Shown here one piece after another: positions 1 to 8,838 of a DNA stretch of 64,000 nt. The notes beneath the pieces were generated by a model. That model saw nothing but the letters and a program-made list of their open reading frames with translations. It was not told the DNA's origin and did no database searches. This DNA comes from GCA-2712985 sp964515905 (GTDB lineage Bacteria > Pseudomonadota > Alphaproteobacteria > UBA7887). Made by a program: the position numbers and the translations under genes. The first letter of the stretch is position 1, and every line of letters starts with the position of its first letter. The stretch is taken from contig CAZEWK010000072.1 of the NCBI GenBank assembly GCA_964515905.1, forward strand, positions 1-64,000, given 5' to 3'.

Positions 1-1153
1 CAGTATTTGTCTCTCGACTTTCTATCTGACTTGAACCCCTGATGCGGCCGGCGCTTACGGATGCCAGGCTTGGCTGCTGCTGAACACCTTGTTGCACTGC
101 TCCAGAAGATGGGCTGTTGGGAATTGGAGACGAAATCCCCGGCTGCGCAACTCCACTTTTCACTAGTGTCTCCACCCCCCCTTTTCCCTCCGTGCCAATT
201 CCAGTAGCAACCACTGAAACACGGACATGTCCTTCGAGTTCATCATCAAATGTGGAACCAAAAATGATATTCGCATCCTCATCAACCTGCTCCCTGATAT
301 GATTACATGCTTCATCAACCTCATATAACGTCATATCGGGACCACCAGTGATATTAATTAAGACTCCTCGAGCGCCTAGTAAAGAAACATCATCAAGCAA
401 TGGATTATTGATGGCACTTTCGGCGGCATCTAAAGCTCTGCGTTCTCCTTCTGCTTCCCCCGTACCCATCATTGCTTTTCCCATCTCATTCATGACAGAA
501 CGCACATCTGCAAAATCAAGATTAATAAGCCCCGGCATGACCATAAGGTCGGTGCCGCCCCGAACACCCGAGTAAAGGACGTCATCAGCCATTTTGAATG
601 CGTCAGCAAAGGTTGTGTTTTCGTTCGCTATCCGAAAAAGATTCTGGTTCGGGATCATTATCAAAGTGTCAACACACTCCTGAAGTTCCGTAATACCGGT
701 TTCTGCTAATCTCATACGTTTAGCACCTTCAAATTGAAACGGCTTTGTAACTACGCCGACCGTAAGTATCCCCTGTTCCCGAGCGAGACGGGCAATAACG
801 GGAGCTGCCCCAGTGCCAGTTCCTCCTCCCATTCCGGCCGTGATAAATAGCATATTCGCGTTATCCAAGTGATCACATATTGTATCGGTTACTTCCTCAG
901 CAGCGGCGCGACCAACGTCGGGTCTCATACCTGCCCCTAAACCCTGGGTGATCGCCGTACCTAACTGTATTTGGCGTTCAGTAAGTGAATTAGATAATGC
1001 TTGTGCATCAGTATTTGCTACCACAAAATCAACACCCTCAAGGTGAGCGGTGATCATGTTATTAACTGCGTTGCAGCCCGCACCGCCGACACCAATAACT
1101 GTCAATCTCGGTTTCAGTTCATGAGTTACCGGAACGCTTAAATTGATGGTCAT
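1..1153 (-). CDS. ftsZ: Cell division GTPase FtsZ (3' end beyond window)
   Basis: FtsZ is the tubulin-like GTPase that polymerises into the division ring on the inner face of the membrane. Read from ATG at 1153, about 384 codons are visible. They include the tubulin signature GGGTGTG at residues 109-115, just after MG, and the N-terminal nucleotide-binding stretch VIGVGGAGCNAVNNM. The GTPase and C-terminal domains look complete to about residue 325; a Gln/Ser/Pro-rich linker then runs off the window, so the C-terminal FtsA-binding peptide cannot be judged. GGAGAG lies 5 bases before the ATG. The gene follows ftsL by only 65 bases, with no ftsA or ftsQ between them, which is very unusual. Family assignment is certain. 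Confidence 0.97.
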   Translation of the reverse strand, partial: MTINLSVPVTHELKPRLTVIGVGGAGCNAVNNMITAHLEGVDFVVANTDAQALSNSLTERQIQLGTAITQGLGAGMRPDVGRAAAEEVTDTICDHLDNANMLFITAGMGGGTGTGAAPVIARLAREQGILTVGVVTKPFQFEGAKRMRLAETGITELQECVDTLIMIPNQNLFRIANENTTFADAFKMADDVLYSGVRGGTDLMVMPGLINLDFADVRSVMNEMGKAMMGTGEAEGERRALDAAESAINNPLLDDVSLLGARGVLINITGGPDMTLYEVDEACNHIREQVDEDANIIFGSTFDDELEGHVRVSVVATGIGTEGKGGVETLVKSGVAQPGISSPIPNSPSSGAVQQGVQQQPSLASVSAGRIRGSSQIESRETNT

Positions 1154-1218
1154 CCTACTCTCCAAACACTGGTTGTTTCACTGCGCCCCCTTCCAGCCCA
1201 GAAACAAAGTCAGGGGCG

Positions 1219-1524
1219 TTACTCTGCTATTTCACCCACGCGATCGGCCTTTAGCGGCAGATCATCGAAAACGACAATCTGCGAAGGCAAAACGGGCTTC
1301 AAACTAGGAAAATATTTTCCACTTAATTGGGCAAGCCATTGCGGTCTATTTAGGTATGCCCACTCAGCTTCAAGTACATGGATTGCATCCTGTTCCACCC
1401 AAATGGCATTACGAATAGATGCTAAATCTTGTTTCAGAGATTGGATACGATATTTGATTTGATACAAACCGAGACTGGCCAAGGCGAACATTATAACTAC
1501 TACTACTGTTGTCGGCCTAGTCAT
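1219..1524 (-). CDS. ftsL: Cell division protein FtsL (alphaproteobacterial type)
   Basis: A 101-residue bitopic membrane protein. It has a short basic N-terminus, one membrane segment (about residues 5-22) and a periplasmic coiled coil. The coiled coil is followed by the phrase VLEAEWAYLNRPQWLAQL (about residues 51-68), which is typical of alphaproteobacterial FtsL. FtsL works with FtsB and FtsQ to activate septal wall synthesis by FtsW/FtsI. The start overlaps the rsmH stop in an ATGA, so the two are translationally coupled. What is odd is what follows: ftsI, the mur genes and ftsQA are not downstream; the next gene is ftsZ. Identification rests on motif style and position after rsmH, since FtsL sequences diverge widely. 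Confidence 0.85.
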   Translation of the reverse strand: MTRPTTVVVVIMFALASLGLYQIKYRIQSLKQDLASIRNAIWVEQDAIHVLEAEWAYLNRPQWLAQLSGKYFPSLKPVLPSQIVVFDDLPLKADRVGEIAE

Positions 1525-2501
1525 ACTAATCCCGGAACGGAGCCCGGCTCCATCATTCTTTTCTCTGCCACCCTCAGTTGAGCGGAACGAGCACGTGGAT
1601 TAGAGTTAAGTTCTGCTCTCCCTGGCCTGATGGGCCGCTTGGTCAATAAACGCAATGACTTCCTGTCCTCTGTACTAAGCGACGGGCGGTGACGACTTGG
1701 GTTACTCATCCCCCCAGAACGCTCTCGAAAAAATGTCTTAACGATTCTATCCTCAAGTGAATGAAACGATACCACCACTAAACGACCTTTCGCCGTTAAC
1801 ATGGCTTCAGCAGCCTCAAGCCCCATCATGAGTTCTTCTAGCTCGTTGTTAATATGAACCCTTATTGCCTGAAAGGTTCGTGTTGCCGGGTCTAGTCCAT
1901 CAATTGATTTTTTAACAACTCGTCGAATAATTGATGCCAATTGTAGTGTGCGTAAAATGGGCCTCTCTTTTCTGGCAGACACAATTGCTTTAGCAACGGA
2001 CACGGCTCGCCGTTCCTCTCCATAAGTACGGACAACGTGAGCAATTTCCTGCTCGCTAGCGCTGTTGACAAATAGTGTTGCGTCGGGACCTTTGCACTCC
2101 ATACGCATATCCAGCGGCCCATCCTTGTTGAACGAAAAACCTCTGGACGCATCATCAATCTGCGGTGAAGATACACCAAGATCTAATACGATCCCTCCGT
2201 CTACCGCGGTGATCCCTCGTGCATTTAGATGATGTTGCATCGTTCCGAAGGTTCCGTTTATAAAATCAAATCGCGACTTGTGGATTTTTTTTATTTCTGC
2301 TGCCATGGAAATCGCTGTTGGATCGCGGTCTATGCCAAAAACATGGCAATCAGCCGATGACAACAAAGCCCTGCTGTACCCACCACGTCCAAACGTGGCA
2401 TCGACAAAGAGGGCCCCGTCCTTGGGTTCCAACATAGAGATCACTTCGTCTAACAAAACCGGCACGTGACCATCATGATGGGAGGGAGTCATGTTGGTCA
2501 C
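1521..2501 (-). CDS. rsmH: 16S rRNA (cytosine-1402-N4)-methyltransferase RsmH
   Basis: RsmH (MraW) methylates N4 of C1402 in the decoding centre of 16S rRNA using S-adenosylmethionine. The 326-residue product has HVPVLLDEV at the N-terminus, the SAM-binding stretch VDATFGRGGYSRALL, the central LDLGVSSPQIDDASRGFSF and the C-terminal VSFHSLEDRIVKTFF, in family order and at the usual length of about 300-330. The start used here is GTG at 2501, which overlaps the mraZ stop (GTGA); an ATG three codons in (2492) is an alternative. It lies between mraZ and ftsL, the conserved start of the division and cell wall cluster. Confidence 0.97.
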   Translation of the reverse strand: MTNMTPSHHDGHVPVLLDEVISMLEPKDGALFVDATFGRGGYSRALLSSADCHVFGIDRDPTAISMAAEIKKIHKSRFDFINGTFGTMQHHLNARGITAVDGGIVLDLGVSSPQIDDASRGFSFNKDGPLDMRMECKGPDATLFVNSASEQEIAHVVRTYGEERRAVSVAKAIVSARKERPILRTLQLASIIRRVVKKSIDGLDPATRTFQAIRVHINNELEELMMGLEAAEAMLTAKGRLVVVSFHSLEDRIVKTFFRERSGGMSNPSRHRPSLSTEDRKSLRLLTKRPIRPGRAELNSNPRARSAQLRVAEKRMMEPGSVPGLV

Positions 2502-2977
2502 GTGCCGTTCTCCATGGGGTCCAATGAAGGTAGCCCCTGGGGGCGCTGACGCAGCGCCAATCGGTCAGCAAGAGCACGTTCCCTGGCATGTTTCTGGAAT
2601 TGATTATGCTCTGATGGTTTCCAGATTTGGAACGTTTTGCCTTTGCCGACAAAGGCCGATTGATTCTCAATTTCAGCGTGCTGTCGAAGCGATTCAGGCA
2701 GTATTATGCGGCCATCGCTATCTATGCTAAGTTTGTGGGTAGATGAAAAAATAAGATCGGATAAGTTGTCTTGTTCGTCTGAGAAATCCGAACCATCGAC
2801 TTTCTCACTTAACGATTCCATATCGGCCGCTTTCCGACACTCTATTCCGAGGTGCACAAAAGACGGGAACGCGAAAAAGCCGGCCGGGTCCCCAAGCAGT
2901 GTACGAAATTCTGCCGGGACAGATACCCTGCCCTTTCGGTCAACCTTGTTGACGTGAGTGCCAACAAAGATAGTCAC
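2498..2977 (-). CDS. mraZ: Transcriptional regulator MraZ
   Basis: MraZ is a DNA-binding regulator built from two AbrB/SpoVT-like half domains. Both are visible in the 159-residue product: VDRKGRVSVPAEFR near residue 13 and IDSDGRIILPESLRQHA near residue 85, each with the DxxGR turn. In E. coli, MraZ forms a ring and represses its own division and wall cluster by binding TGGGN repeats. The start is GTG at 2977, preceded closely by a strong GGGGGAGG. A repeat array of the expected type covers the promoter (see 3060-3103), so autoregulation is likely. The stop overlaps rsmH. Confidence 0.95.
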   Translation of the reverse strand: MTIFVGTHVNKVDRKGRVSVPAEFRTLLGDPAGFFAFPSFVHLGIECRKAADMESLSEKVDGSDFSDEQDNLSDLIFSSTHKLSIDSDGRIILPESLRQHAEIENQSAFVGKGKTFQIWKPSEHNQFQKHARERALADRLALRQRPQGLPSLDPMENGT

Positions 2978-3059
2978 GCGCCTCCCCCAATCGGCACTGC
3001 ATCATCGGTTTTTACAAATATTCCCGGCCCATATTTAATAGATGATGCGGAATAAGTTA

Positions 3060-3103
3060 CGGGATAATCTGGGATATCATGGAGTTTTATGGGTGTCAAT
3101 GGT
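3060..3103 (-). promoter_or_regulatory. mraZ promoter overlapped by MraZ-type TGGG box array
   Basis: The 367-base gap between mraZ and rnpB holds this element and no convincing ORF. On the plus strand five boxes recur exactly every 10 bases: CGGGA at 3060, TGGGA at 3070, TGGAG at 3080, TGGGT at 3090 and TGGTG at 3100. On the minus strand the same DNA carries TTGACA (3099-3094), a 17-base spacer and TATCCC (3076-3071), a plausible promoter for mraZ. The period matches the TGGGN plus 5-base pattern known for MraZ, so this is probably the autoregulatory operator. Here the TGGG strand is opposite to transcription. Confidence 0.7.
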
Positions 3104-3344
3104 GTAGGACAGTAAAAAGCCAATGATAAAGTTAATAATTGCTGCTGATTTAGTTCCACTTTTTAAGCAAAACCAGCCTATTACTTTCCATTTAGTGGCA
3201 ATATGAGGCAATAACACGCACGGTTTTGTTACCGATACATGTTCTCTATTTGTTCTTAGGGAATAGACTATCCACTAATTTCTTGAATAACTATTTTCAG
3301 GGTTTATGGGGCTAATCACAATACTTTTTCAATCCCTAAAAAGG

Positions 3345-3740
<396 letters not shown>

Positions 3741-3746
3741 ACCACC

Positions 3747-3776
3747 ATAATCGGTATCTTATGACAATGACGTCAA
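3747..3776 (-). promoter_or_regulatory. Probable rnpB promoter
   Basis: On the minus strand TTGACG (3776-3771) is followed by an 18-base spacer and GATTAT (3752-3747). This places the start point 6-7 bases downstream, at the predicted 5' end of RNase P RNA (about 3740). The agreement of spacing with the RNA end is the main support. Confidence 0.6.
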
Positions 3777-3844
3777 GCTAATAATTGCCTAGAATTTGAA
3801 CTAAAATCTCTTTTCAATGCACATTACCGAATGAAAATTCTAAC

Positions 3845-5644
3845 TTAAGATTGGGACCTCGATTGCAGGTACTCTTTCTTTTCTTCAAGTTCGAGCCAAC
3901 GTTCTTCACTAGCAGTTAATAATTCACGAGTCTGCGCAAGCTCACTGGTAGTATTTCTGAAGGCGTTAGGATCTTTAAAATAATACTGACTATCAGCTAG
4001 TTGAAGCTCAAGGGTGGACAACTTCTGACTCAACACACTAATTTTCTGAGTTAACGATTCAAGCTCACGCTGATCTTTATATCCAAGTTGGGTACGAATC
4101 GAATTTTTATTTGGACTTTTACGTTTCTGTTTCTTTGCATTAACTTTATCACTGGCTGTTCTTGAACCAAGATAATCTGTATAACCACCAATGTATTCTT
4201 CAGTGACACCAGAACCACCCATAACAATGGTACTAGTGGCAACCCGATCAATGAAGTCGCGATCATGGCTAATTAAAACAACTGTGCCAGAGTACTCGCC
4301 GATCGCCTCCTGAAGCACATCAAGTGTCTCTACATCTAGATCGTTAGTCGGTTCATCAAGTGCGAGAAGGTTTGAGGGCCTTGCGAACAATAATGCAAGC
4401 ATCAAGCGATTCCTTTCCCCGCCGGATAAGGTTCCCACCAGACTATGTATTTTTCGGTTATCAAATAAAAATTTCTGTAAATACCCGGTTACATTTTGAT
4501 CTCTTCCGCCAACGTTTAACCTGTCTCCGCCATTTGGACACATCGTGCGCAACAGTGTCTGGTCATAGTTCAAACTTTTTCGCTGTTGATCAAAATAAAC
4601 CGGTTTAACACCTGATCCTAACTCCACTGTACCTGTATCCGGCACTAGATCACCGAGAAGAACACGCAGCAAGCTGGTTTTCCCAGTGCCATTTGGTCCT
4701 ATAAGGGCAATCCTATCACCACGCATCACTCTTGTTGACAGATCTTTGAAAAGAATCTTTCCGTTGAATTGCTTCGAAATTTTTTTAGCCTCTATGACCA
4801 GGTTTCCACCTCTAGCCGCTACAGCAATTTTGATATCTGAACCTCTGTCGATAATTCCATCTTTGTTCAGCTTTTCCCGTCGCAAAACTTGCAAATTACG
4901 TAATCGCCTCTGATTCCGTTTCCGACGCGCCGTTACCCCACGGAGCAGCCAACGCTCTTCAGAGCGGAGTTTTTGATTTTTTTGCCTGATCAACTCCCTA
5001 TGTGATTCTTCTATTTTTTCCGACCAAGAATCAAAATAATCAAATCCTGAATCCAGAAGAAGTAAAGTACGGTTATTTAACCACCCAACCTTTCGGGAAA
5101 CTGTATTGAGGAACGCTCGATCATGACTCACAAACACTACTGCACCCGCAAACTTATTTATGTAGAACTCTAACCATTCGATCATCGAAACATCTAAGTG
5201 ATTGGTTGGCTCATCCAGTAAAAGCAAATCAGGTTCCGATACAAGAGCTCGCGCAAGCCCCGCCCGACGCAACTCTCCACCGGATAATTTATCAAGAGGA
5301 ACACCGGCAGTAAGCCGTAATTGGTCAAGTATTGCCTCCGTTTTATGAGTTTGATTATCCCTACTAGCGCGCCCCTCCGCGACATAATCAAAGACGCTTT
5401 GAGTTTTTCTAGGGACATTTATATTCTGCTCTAACAACGAAATACATAGATTGGGTTGGCAAATTCGGGAACCGACGTCCAACTCCACATCGCCCGCGAT
5501 CATTCTCAGAAGCGTCGACTTTCCACTTCCATTTCGTCCAATGATGCAAAGCCGCTCCTTTTCATGGATATGAAGCTCAACGTCTTGAAACAAAGAGGTT
5601 TTAGCAATGCTAAACGAAACCGATTGTAAACTAAGTAGTGGCAT
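3845..5644 (-). CDS. uup: ABC-F family ATPase, Uup-type
   Basis: A soluble protein of 599 residues with two ABC ATPase cassettes and no membrane domain. It shows Walker A GRNGSGKST (residues 36-44), signature LSGGELRRAGLARAL and Walker B LLLLDEPTNHLDV, then a second set GPNGTGKTS, LSGGERNRLMLALL and LLALDEPTNDLDV. A basic linker separates the cassettes. The last 80 or so residues are a charged coiled coil with the YYFKDPNAF-like phrase of the Uup C-terminal domain. ABC-F proteins act on ribosomes, and Uup-type members affect translation and DNA or transposon stability. It is expressed in the direction of rnpB and mraZ but is separated by about 100 bases. Confidence 0.9.
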   Translation of the reverse strand: MPLLSLQSVSFSIAKTSLFQDVELHIHEKERLCIIGRNGSGKSTLLRMIAGDVELDVGSRICQPNLCISLLEQNINVPRKTQSVFDYVAEGRASRDNQTHKTEAILDQLRLTAGVPLDKLSGGELRRAGLARALVSEPDLLLLDEPTNHLDVSMIEWLEFYINKFAGAVVFVSHDRAFLNTVSRKVGWLNNRTLLLLDSGFDYFDSWSEKIEESHRELIRQKNQKLRSEERWLLRGVTARRKRNQRRLRNLQVLRREKLNKDGIIDRGSDIKIAVAARGGNLVIEAKKISKQFNGKILFKDLSTRVMRGDRIALIGPNGTGKTSLLRVLLGDLVPDTGTVELGSGVKPVYFDQQRKSLNYDQTLLRTMCPNGGDRLNVGGRDQNVTGYLQKFLFDNRKIHSLVGTLSGGERNRLMLALLFARPSNLLALDEPTNDLDVETLDVLQEAIGEYSGTVVLISHDRDFIDRVATSTIVMGGSGVTEEYIGGYTDYLGSRTASDKVNAKKQKRKSPNKNSIRTQLGYKDQRELESLTQKISVLSQKLSTLELQLADSQYYFKDPNAFRNTTSELAQTRELLTASEERWLELEEKKEYLQSRSQS

Positions 5645-5744
5645 AACTTGGCTATTTGGCTTTTTACTCTATAAAACAAAATCTCGTTATGAGTTTAGTT
5701 TAACTGACGATCAGTCACCCAGACAGTTAATTATAGTCGTCGAA

Positions 5745-6509
5745 CTAGTTTAATCTGCGTTCCATACATATCTCGTCATAAGCCGCATTTATACAGGCCA
5801 ATTTATCATTCGCCTGTTCCACAAACTCCACCGGCATTCCTTCTGCAATCAGCTTATCAGGATGATGTTTGAGCACCAGTTCTCTGTGACGAGCTTTTAA
5901 TTCCTTGTCTGGCATATCCCTCGAAACCCCTAATATACTATATGGATCCGAAAGAGGCTTTTGAGAGTGTATAGAATGTATCCGATCAAAATTACTCTGA
6001 TTCAGACCAAGAATTTTTGCCACTGCTTGAAGATACTTTAACTCAGCTGCATGAATTACGTTATCCGATTTCGCGACATAAAATAGAGCGTTCAGGAGCT
6101 CCTCCAGTACAGGAGGATTATTTTTAAACATTTGTGCGACTTGATAGGCATAAGGTTCAAACCCTTCCGAGCTTTCCTTCGCCTCATCAAAGATCTTACC
6201 GACATCTTTTATTTCATGTTCGGGTATGTGGAAAACTTTTTTGAAGGCCTCTATTTCATTCCTGGTCACAGTTCCGTCCGCTTTAGCAAGCTTTGCCGCC
6301 AGCACAACAACAGAGACAGCAAATGAAATTTGGCGGTAGTCATTTTGCTGGGTTCCGGAACGGAAGCCCTCATCTATTCTTTCTGCCGCCACCGCATCTG
6401 CACGGAAGCGTCCAATGTAATGACCAGTAGCAGCCCCTACAAGAGCGCCAAGCGGGCCGCCAAACGCAAACCCAATGGAAGCTCCCAATATTTTACCCCA
6501 GATACTCAT
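5745..6509 (-). CDS. djlA: DjlA-like co-chaperone (TerB-like plus J-domain)
   Basis: A 254-residue protein with a glycine-rich hydrophobic N-terminus (about residues 5-30, probable membrane anchor). A TerB-like helical domain follows (about 55-165), with the acidic phrase KADGTVTRNEIEAF, and then a C-terminal J-domain (about 188-254) with HHPDK at 215-219. The J-domain stimulates DnaK ATPase, and the architecture is that of DjlA, an inner-membrane co-chaperone. ATG at 6509 is used. Its neighbour upstream on the same strand is the hydroxyacid dehydrogenase, 52 bases away, so a short shared transcript is possible, without functional link. Confidence 0.85.
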   Translation of the reverse strand: MSIWGKILGASIGFAFGGPLGALVGAATGHYIGRFRADAVAAERIDEGFRSGTQQNDYRQISFAVSVVVLAAKLAKADGTVTRNEIEAFKKVFHIPEHEIKDVGKIFDEAKESSEGFEPYAYQVAQMFKNNPPVLEELLNALFYVAKSDNVIHAAELKYLQAVAKILGLNQSNFDRIHSIHSQKPLSDPYSILGVSRDMPDKELKARHRELVLKHHPDKLIAEGMPVEFVEQANDKLACINAAYDEICMERRLN

Positions 6510-6561
6510 ATGGCCCCATAAAATGATATATATCGTAAAAATAATTCACGATTTAGCGGTA

Positions 6562-7602
6562 CTAGCACAAGATCTCTCCAAATCGTTTCTTGAAAACTGG
6601 CCAAGCATCAGGATTGATAAGGCGTGGTGGCCTTTCACACCTAAAAATCGTCTCCCACTGCTCGGCGGCCCAGATTCCAGCGTTCTGGCGTGCTTCTTTG
6701 GTAATGCCCCCGGTATGCATAGTAAGGACGACATTATCTAATTCCAGCAGGGGGTGGTTGGTTGCTGGCGGCTCGTCCTCCCAAACATCTACACCGGCAC
6801 CTTTAATTGACCCACATTTTAGCGCTTGTACAAGGGCCTGCTCGTCATGGATCCCGCCTCGCGCAGTCGTCACGAAGTACGCGGTGGACTTCATTTGACC
6901 CAGAGCTGCTGAATCAATCATACCCCTAGTTTCCCCCGTTAACGGACAATTGACTGTTACAAAGTCAGATAATTTTAATAACTCCGAGAGGCTCGCTTCC
7001 GTAGCGCCCCGCGCTATAATTTGGTCCCTAGTTAGGTACGGATCATAAGCCAGCACTTTTACATCAAACAGGCTAACGCATAGCTCGCATAGCCTAGTCC
7101 CAATTTTTCCTAATCCAATTACACCAACAGTTTTACCAAAAAGATCGTTCCCAATAAAATCGTTCCTATGCCACAAACGATCCCGCCGTAATGCCCGATC
7201 TGTCTCGACTATACGTTTCGACAAACAAAGGAACATTGCCAAGACATGTTCGGCTACTGCCTCTTTATTTGCTCCAGACTGATTCACAACGATAACTCCC
7301 GCCTCAGTACAAGCATCAACGTCGACTGTATCGTAGCCAGCACCATCAGCCGAAACAGCAAGCAGGTCTGGAGAATGATCTAAGAACTCTTTACTGACGT
7401 GATATTTTTTTGGAAGTTCCTGCCGGGCTGAAGATATTTGATATCCGTGCATATTTCGAAGAATGGGCCAGTTTTCTTTATCTGGAGCATCCCAATCCAA
7501 CCGTTTTACGTTTACTCGCTGGTTCGCCCTAATAAGTTTTTGACCTTCCTGATGCGGCCAACGATTGAAAAATATAACCTGTGGGATTTTCGTAGCACTC
7601 AT
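6562..7602 (-). CDS. D-isomer-specific 2-hydroxyacid dehydrogenase
   Basis: A 346-residue NAD(P)-dependent oxidoreductase of the D-2-hydroxyacid dehydrogenase family. The nucleotide-binding GLGKIG is at residues 163-168 followed by an acidic residue at the end of the second strand (AYDPY), which favours NAD. The family active-site elements follow: arginine in TARGG, glutamate in DVWEDEPP and histidine in HTGG. The substrate cannot be read from the sequence; phosphoglycerate-dehydrogenase-like and hydroxypyruvate or glyoxylate reductase roles are possible. The N-terminal 60 residues differ from typical SerA. Divergent from def, with a 178-base shared upstream region. Confidence 0.85.
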   Translation of the reverse strand: MSATKIPQVIFFNRWPHQEGQKLIRANQRVNVKRLDWDAPDKENWPILRNMHGYQISSARQELPKKYHVSKEFLDHSPDLLAVSADGAGYDTVDVDACTEAGVIVVNQSGANKEAVAEHVLAMFLCLSKRIVETDRALRRDRLWHRNDFIGNDLFGKTVGVIGLGKIGTRLCELCVSLFDVKVLAYDPYLTRDQIIARGATEASLSELLKLSDFVTVNCPLTGETRGMIDSAALGQMKSTAYFVTTARGGIHDEQALVQALKCGSIKGAGVDVWEDEPPATNHPLLELDNVVLTMHTGGITKEARQNAGIWAAEQWETIFRCERPPRLINPDAWPVFKKRFGEILC

Positions 7603-7780
7603 TGATTCCTCTTAAAAGCAGTATACGATAGTTAAAGCAAACCATGTTCGAGTGTATTTATTACCGCAAGATAGTCGGATTAGCACTAACTGAAAGATCA
7701 TTGGTACAAATCTTTAAGGGAGCTAGGGAAGGCAGATAAGAAATGCAGAATGCCATAACGTATTGACTACTGGAGGTGTC

Positions 7781-8392
7781 ATGCCTGTACGAAGAATCGC
7801 GAAAATGGGGAACCCCGCCCTACAGAAGCTTGCGGAACCCATCAAAAATCCAAAGGCGCCAGAAATTCAAAACCTTGCAAAAGACATGCAAGAGACTTTG
7901 GAAGATATAGGCGCCAGCGGTCTTGCCGCACCGCAAATCATGGTAAATTTAAGAATGGTAGTATATCGAATGATACCCGCTCGCATACCCCACGGGTCAG
8001 GAATTGATCCTGTTCCTTGGACTGTCATGATAAATCCCGAAATTACACCTCAGCCCGATGACAAAATTGATGTTTGGGAACGTTGTCTTTCGATCCCTGG
8101 TCTCCATGGAAAAGTACCTAGATGGCCAAAAATTTCTATTCGCTTTCAAAAGCTAACTGGCGAATGGATCTCACATACAGCTCATTCTAGTTGGGCTGCT
8201 TTATTACAGCACGAATGCGATCATCTGGATGGTGTTCTATATCCAACACGGATGACAGATTTGTCATTCCTATCCTACAATGACGAACCGGGCCCGTTAA
8301 CAAAAGACATGTTGAGTAACGACGCAGTCGACCCTCTGTTTATAGATTTGGTTCAGAAATGGCCAGGGCGGCAACGTTGGTTTCCTGAATGA
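7781..8392 (+). CDS. def: Peptide deformylase
   Basis: Removes the formyl group from the initiator methionine of nascent proteins, using a bound metal ion. The three motifs are present: GASGLAAPQ (residues 44-52), ERCLS (100-104) and HECDH (144-148), the last giving the metal-binding histidines and catalytic glutamate. Motif I has an extra-bulky GASGLAAPQ in place of GIGLAAPQ, and motif II is ExCLS rather than EGCLS, as in the divergent deformylases of many alphaproteobacteria, so it may be a paralogue rather than the housekeeping copy. ATG at 7781 is chosen because GGAGGT lies 3 bases upstream; a TTG at 7763 would add six residues. Confidence 0.88.
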   Translation: MPVRRIAKMGNPALQKLAEPIKNPKAPEIQNLAKDMQETLEDIGASGLAAPQIMVNLRMVVYRMIPARIPHGSGIDPVPWTVMINPEITPQPDDKIDVWERCLSIPGLHGKVPRWPKISIRFQKLTGEWISHTAHSSWAALLQHECDHLDGVLYPTRMTDLSFLSYNDEPGPLTKDMLSNDAVDPLFIDLVQKWPGRQRWFPE

Positions 8393-8424
8393 AGTACCTT
8401 GCAAATTAAAATATTTCTGAATGG

Positions 8425-8832
8425 CTAACGTCGATCCAAGCACTCCAATAATACCCGAGAAGTTGCTAAATCTTTTTCAAAACGGCTGGTGTCCTCGTCT
8501 GGATTTGCCAAGTTAATTGCTTTCTCATTCTCACTGATACGCTCTTCAACCGTCGTGCGCTCAATTTCATCGAGCTTTATTGCTTCTTCTGTTAGGACCG
8601 TGCAAGCCTCCTGTGAAACCTCTGATACCCCCCCTGCAACAAAAATCTGATCAGAAATCACATCGTCATTATATATGTCAATTAAACCTGGCCGAAGGAG
8701 GGACGCAAAAAGAGCGTGGCCTGGCAGAACACCGAAATCGCCATCCTCTCCAGGGATCACTACCATTTCTACTTCCTGAGATATCAACAATTCTTCAGGT
8801 GAAACCAACTCGAAACGGATTTTGTCAGCCAT
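8425..8832 (-). CDS. atpC: ATP synthase F1 subunit epsilon
   Basis: The epsilon subunit joins the gamma stalk to the c-ring and can inhibit ATP hydrolysis. The 135-residue product has the beta-sandwich start IRFELVSPEELL, the typical VVIPGEDGDFGVLPGHA, and a C-terminal helical part that is short and charged. It is the last gene of atpHAGDC, 6 bases after atpD. No inhibitor or F0 gene follows; alphaproteobacteria usually carry F0 genes in a separate operon, so this is expected. Confidence 0.95.
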   Translation of the reverse strand: MADKIRFELVSPEELLISQEVEMVVIPGEDGDFGVLPGHALFASLLRPGLIDIYNDDVISDQIFVAGGVSEVSQEACTVLTEEAIKLDEIERTTVEERISENEKAINLANPDEDTSRFEKDLATSRVLLECLDRR

Positions 8833-8838
8833 TGTTTA

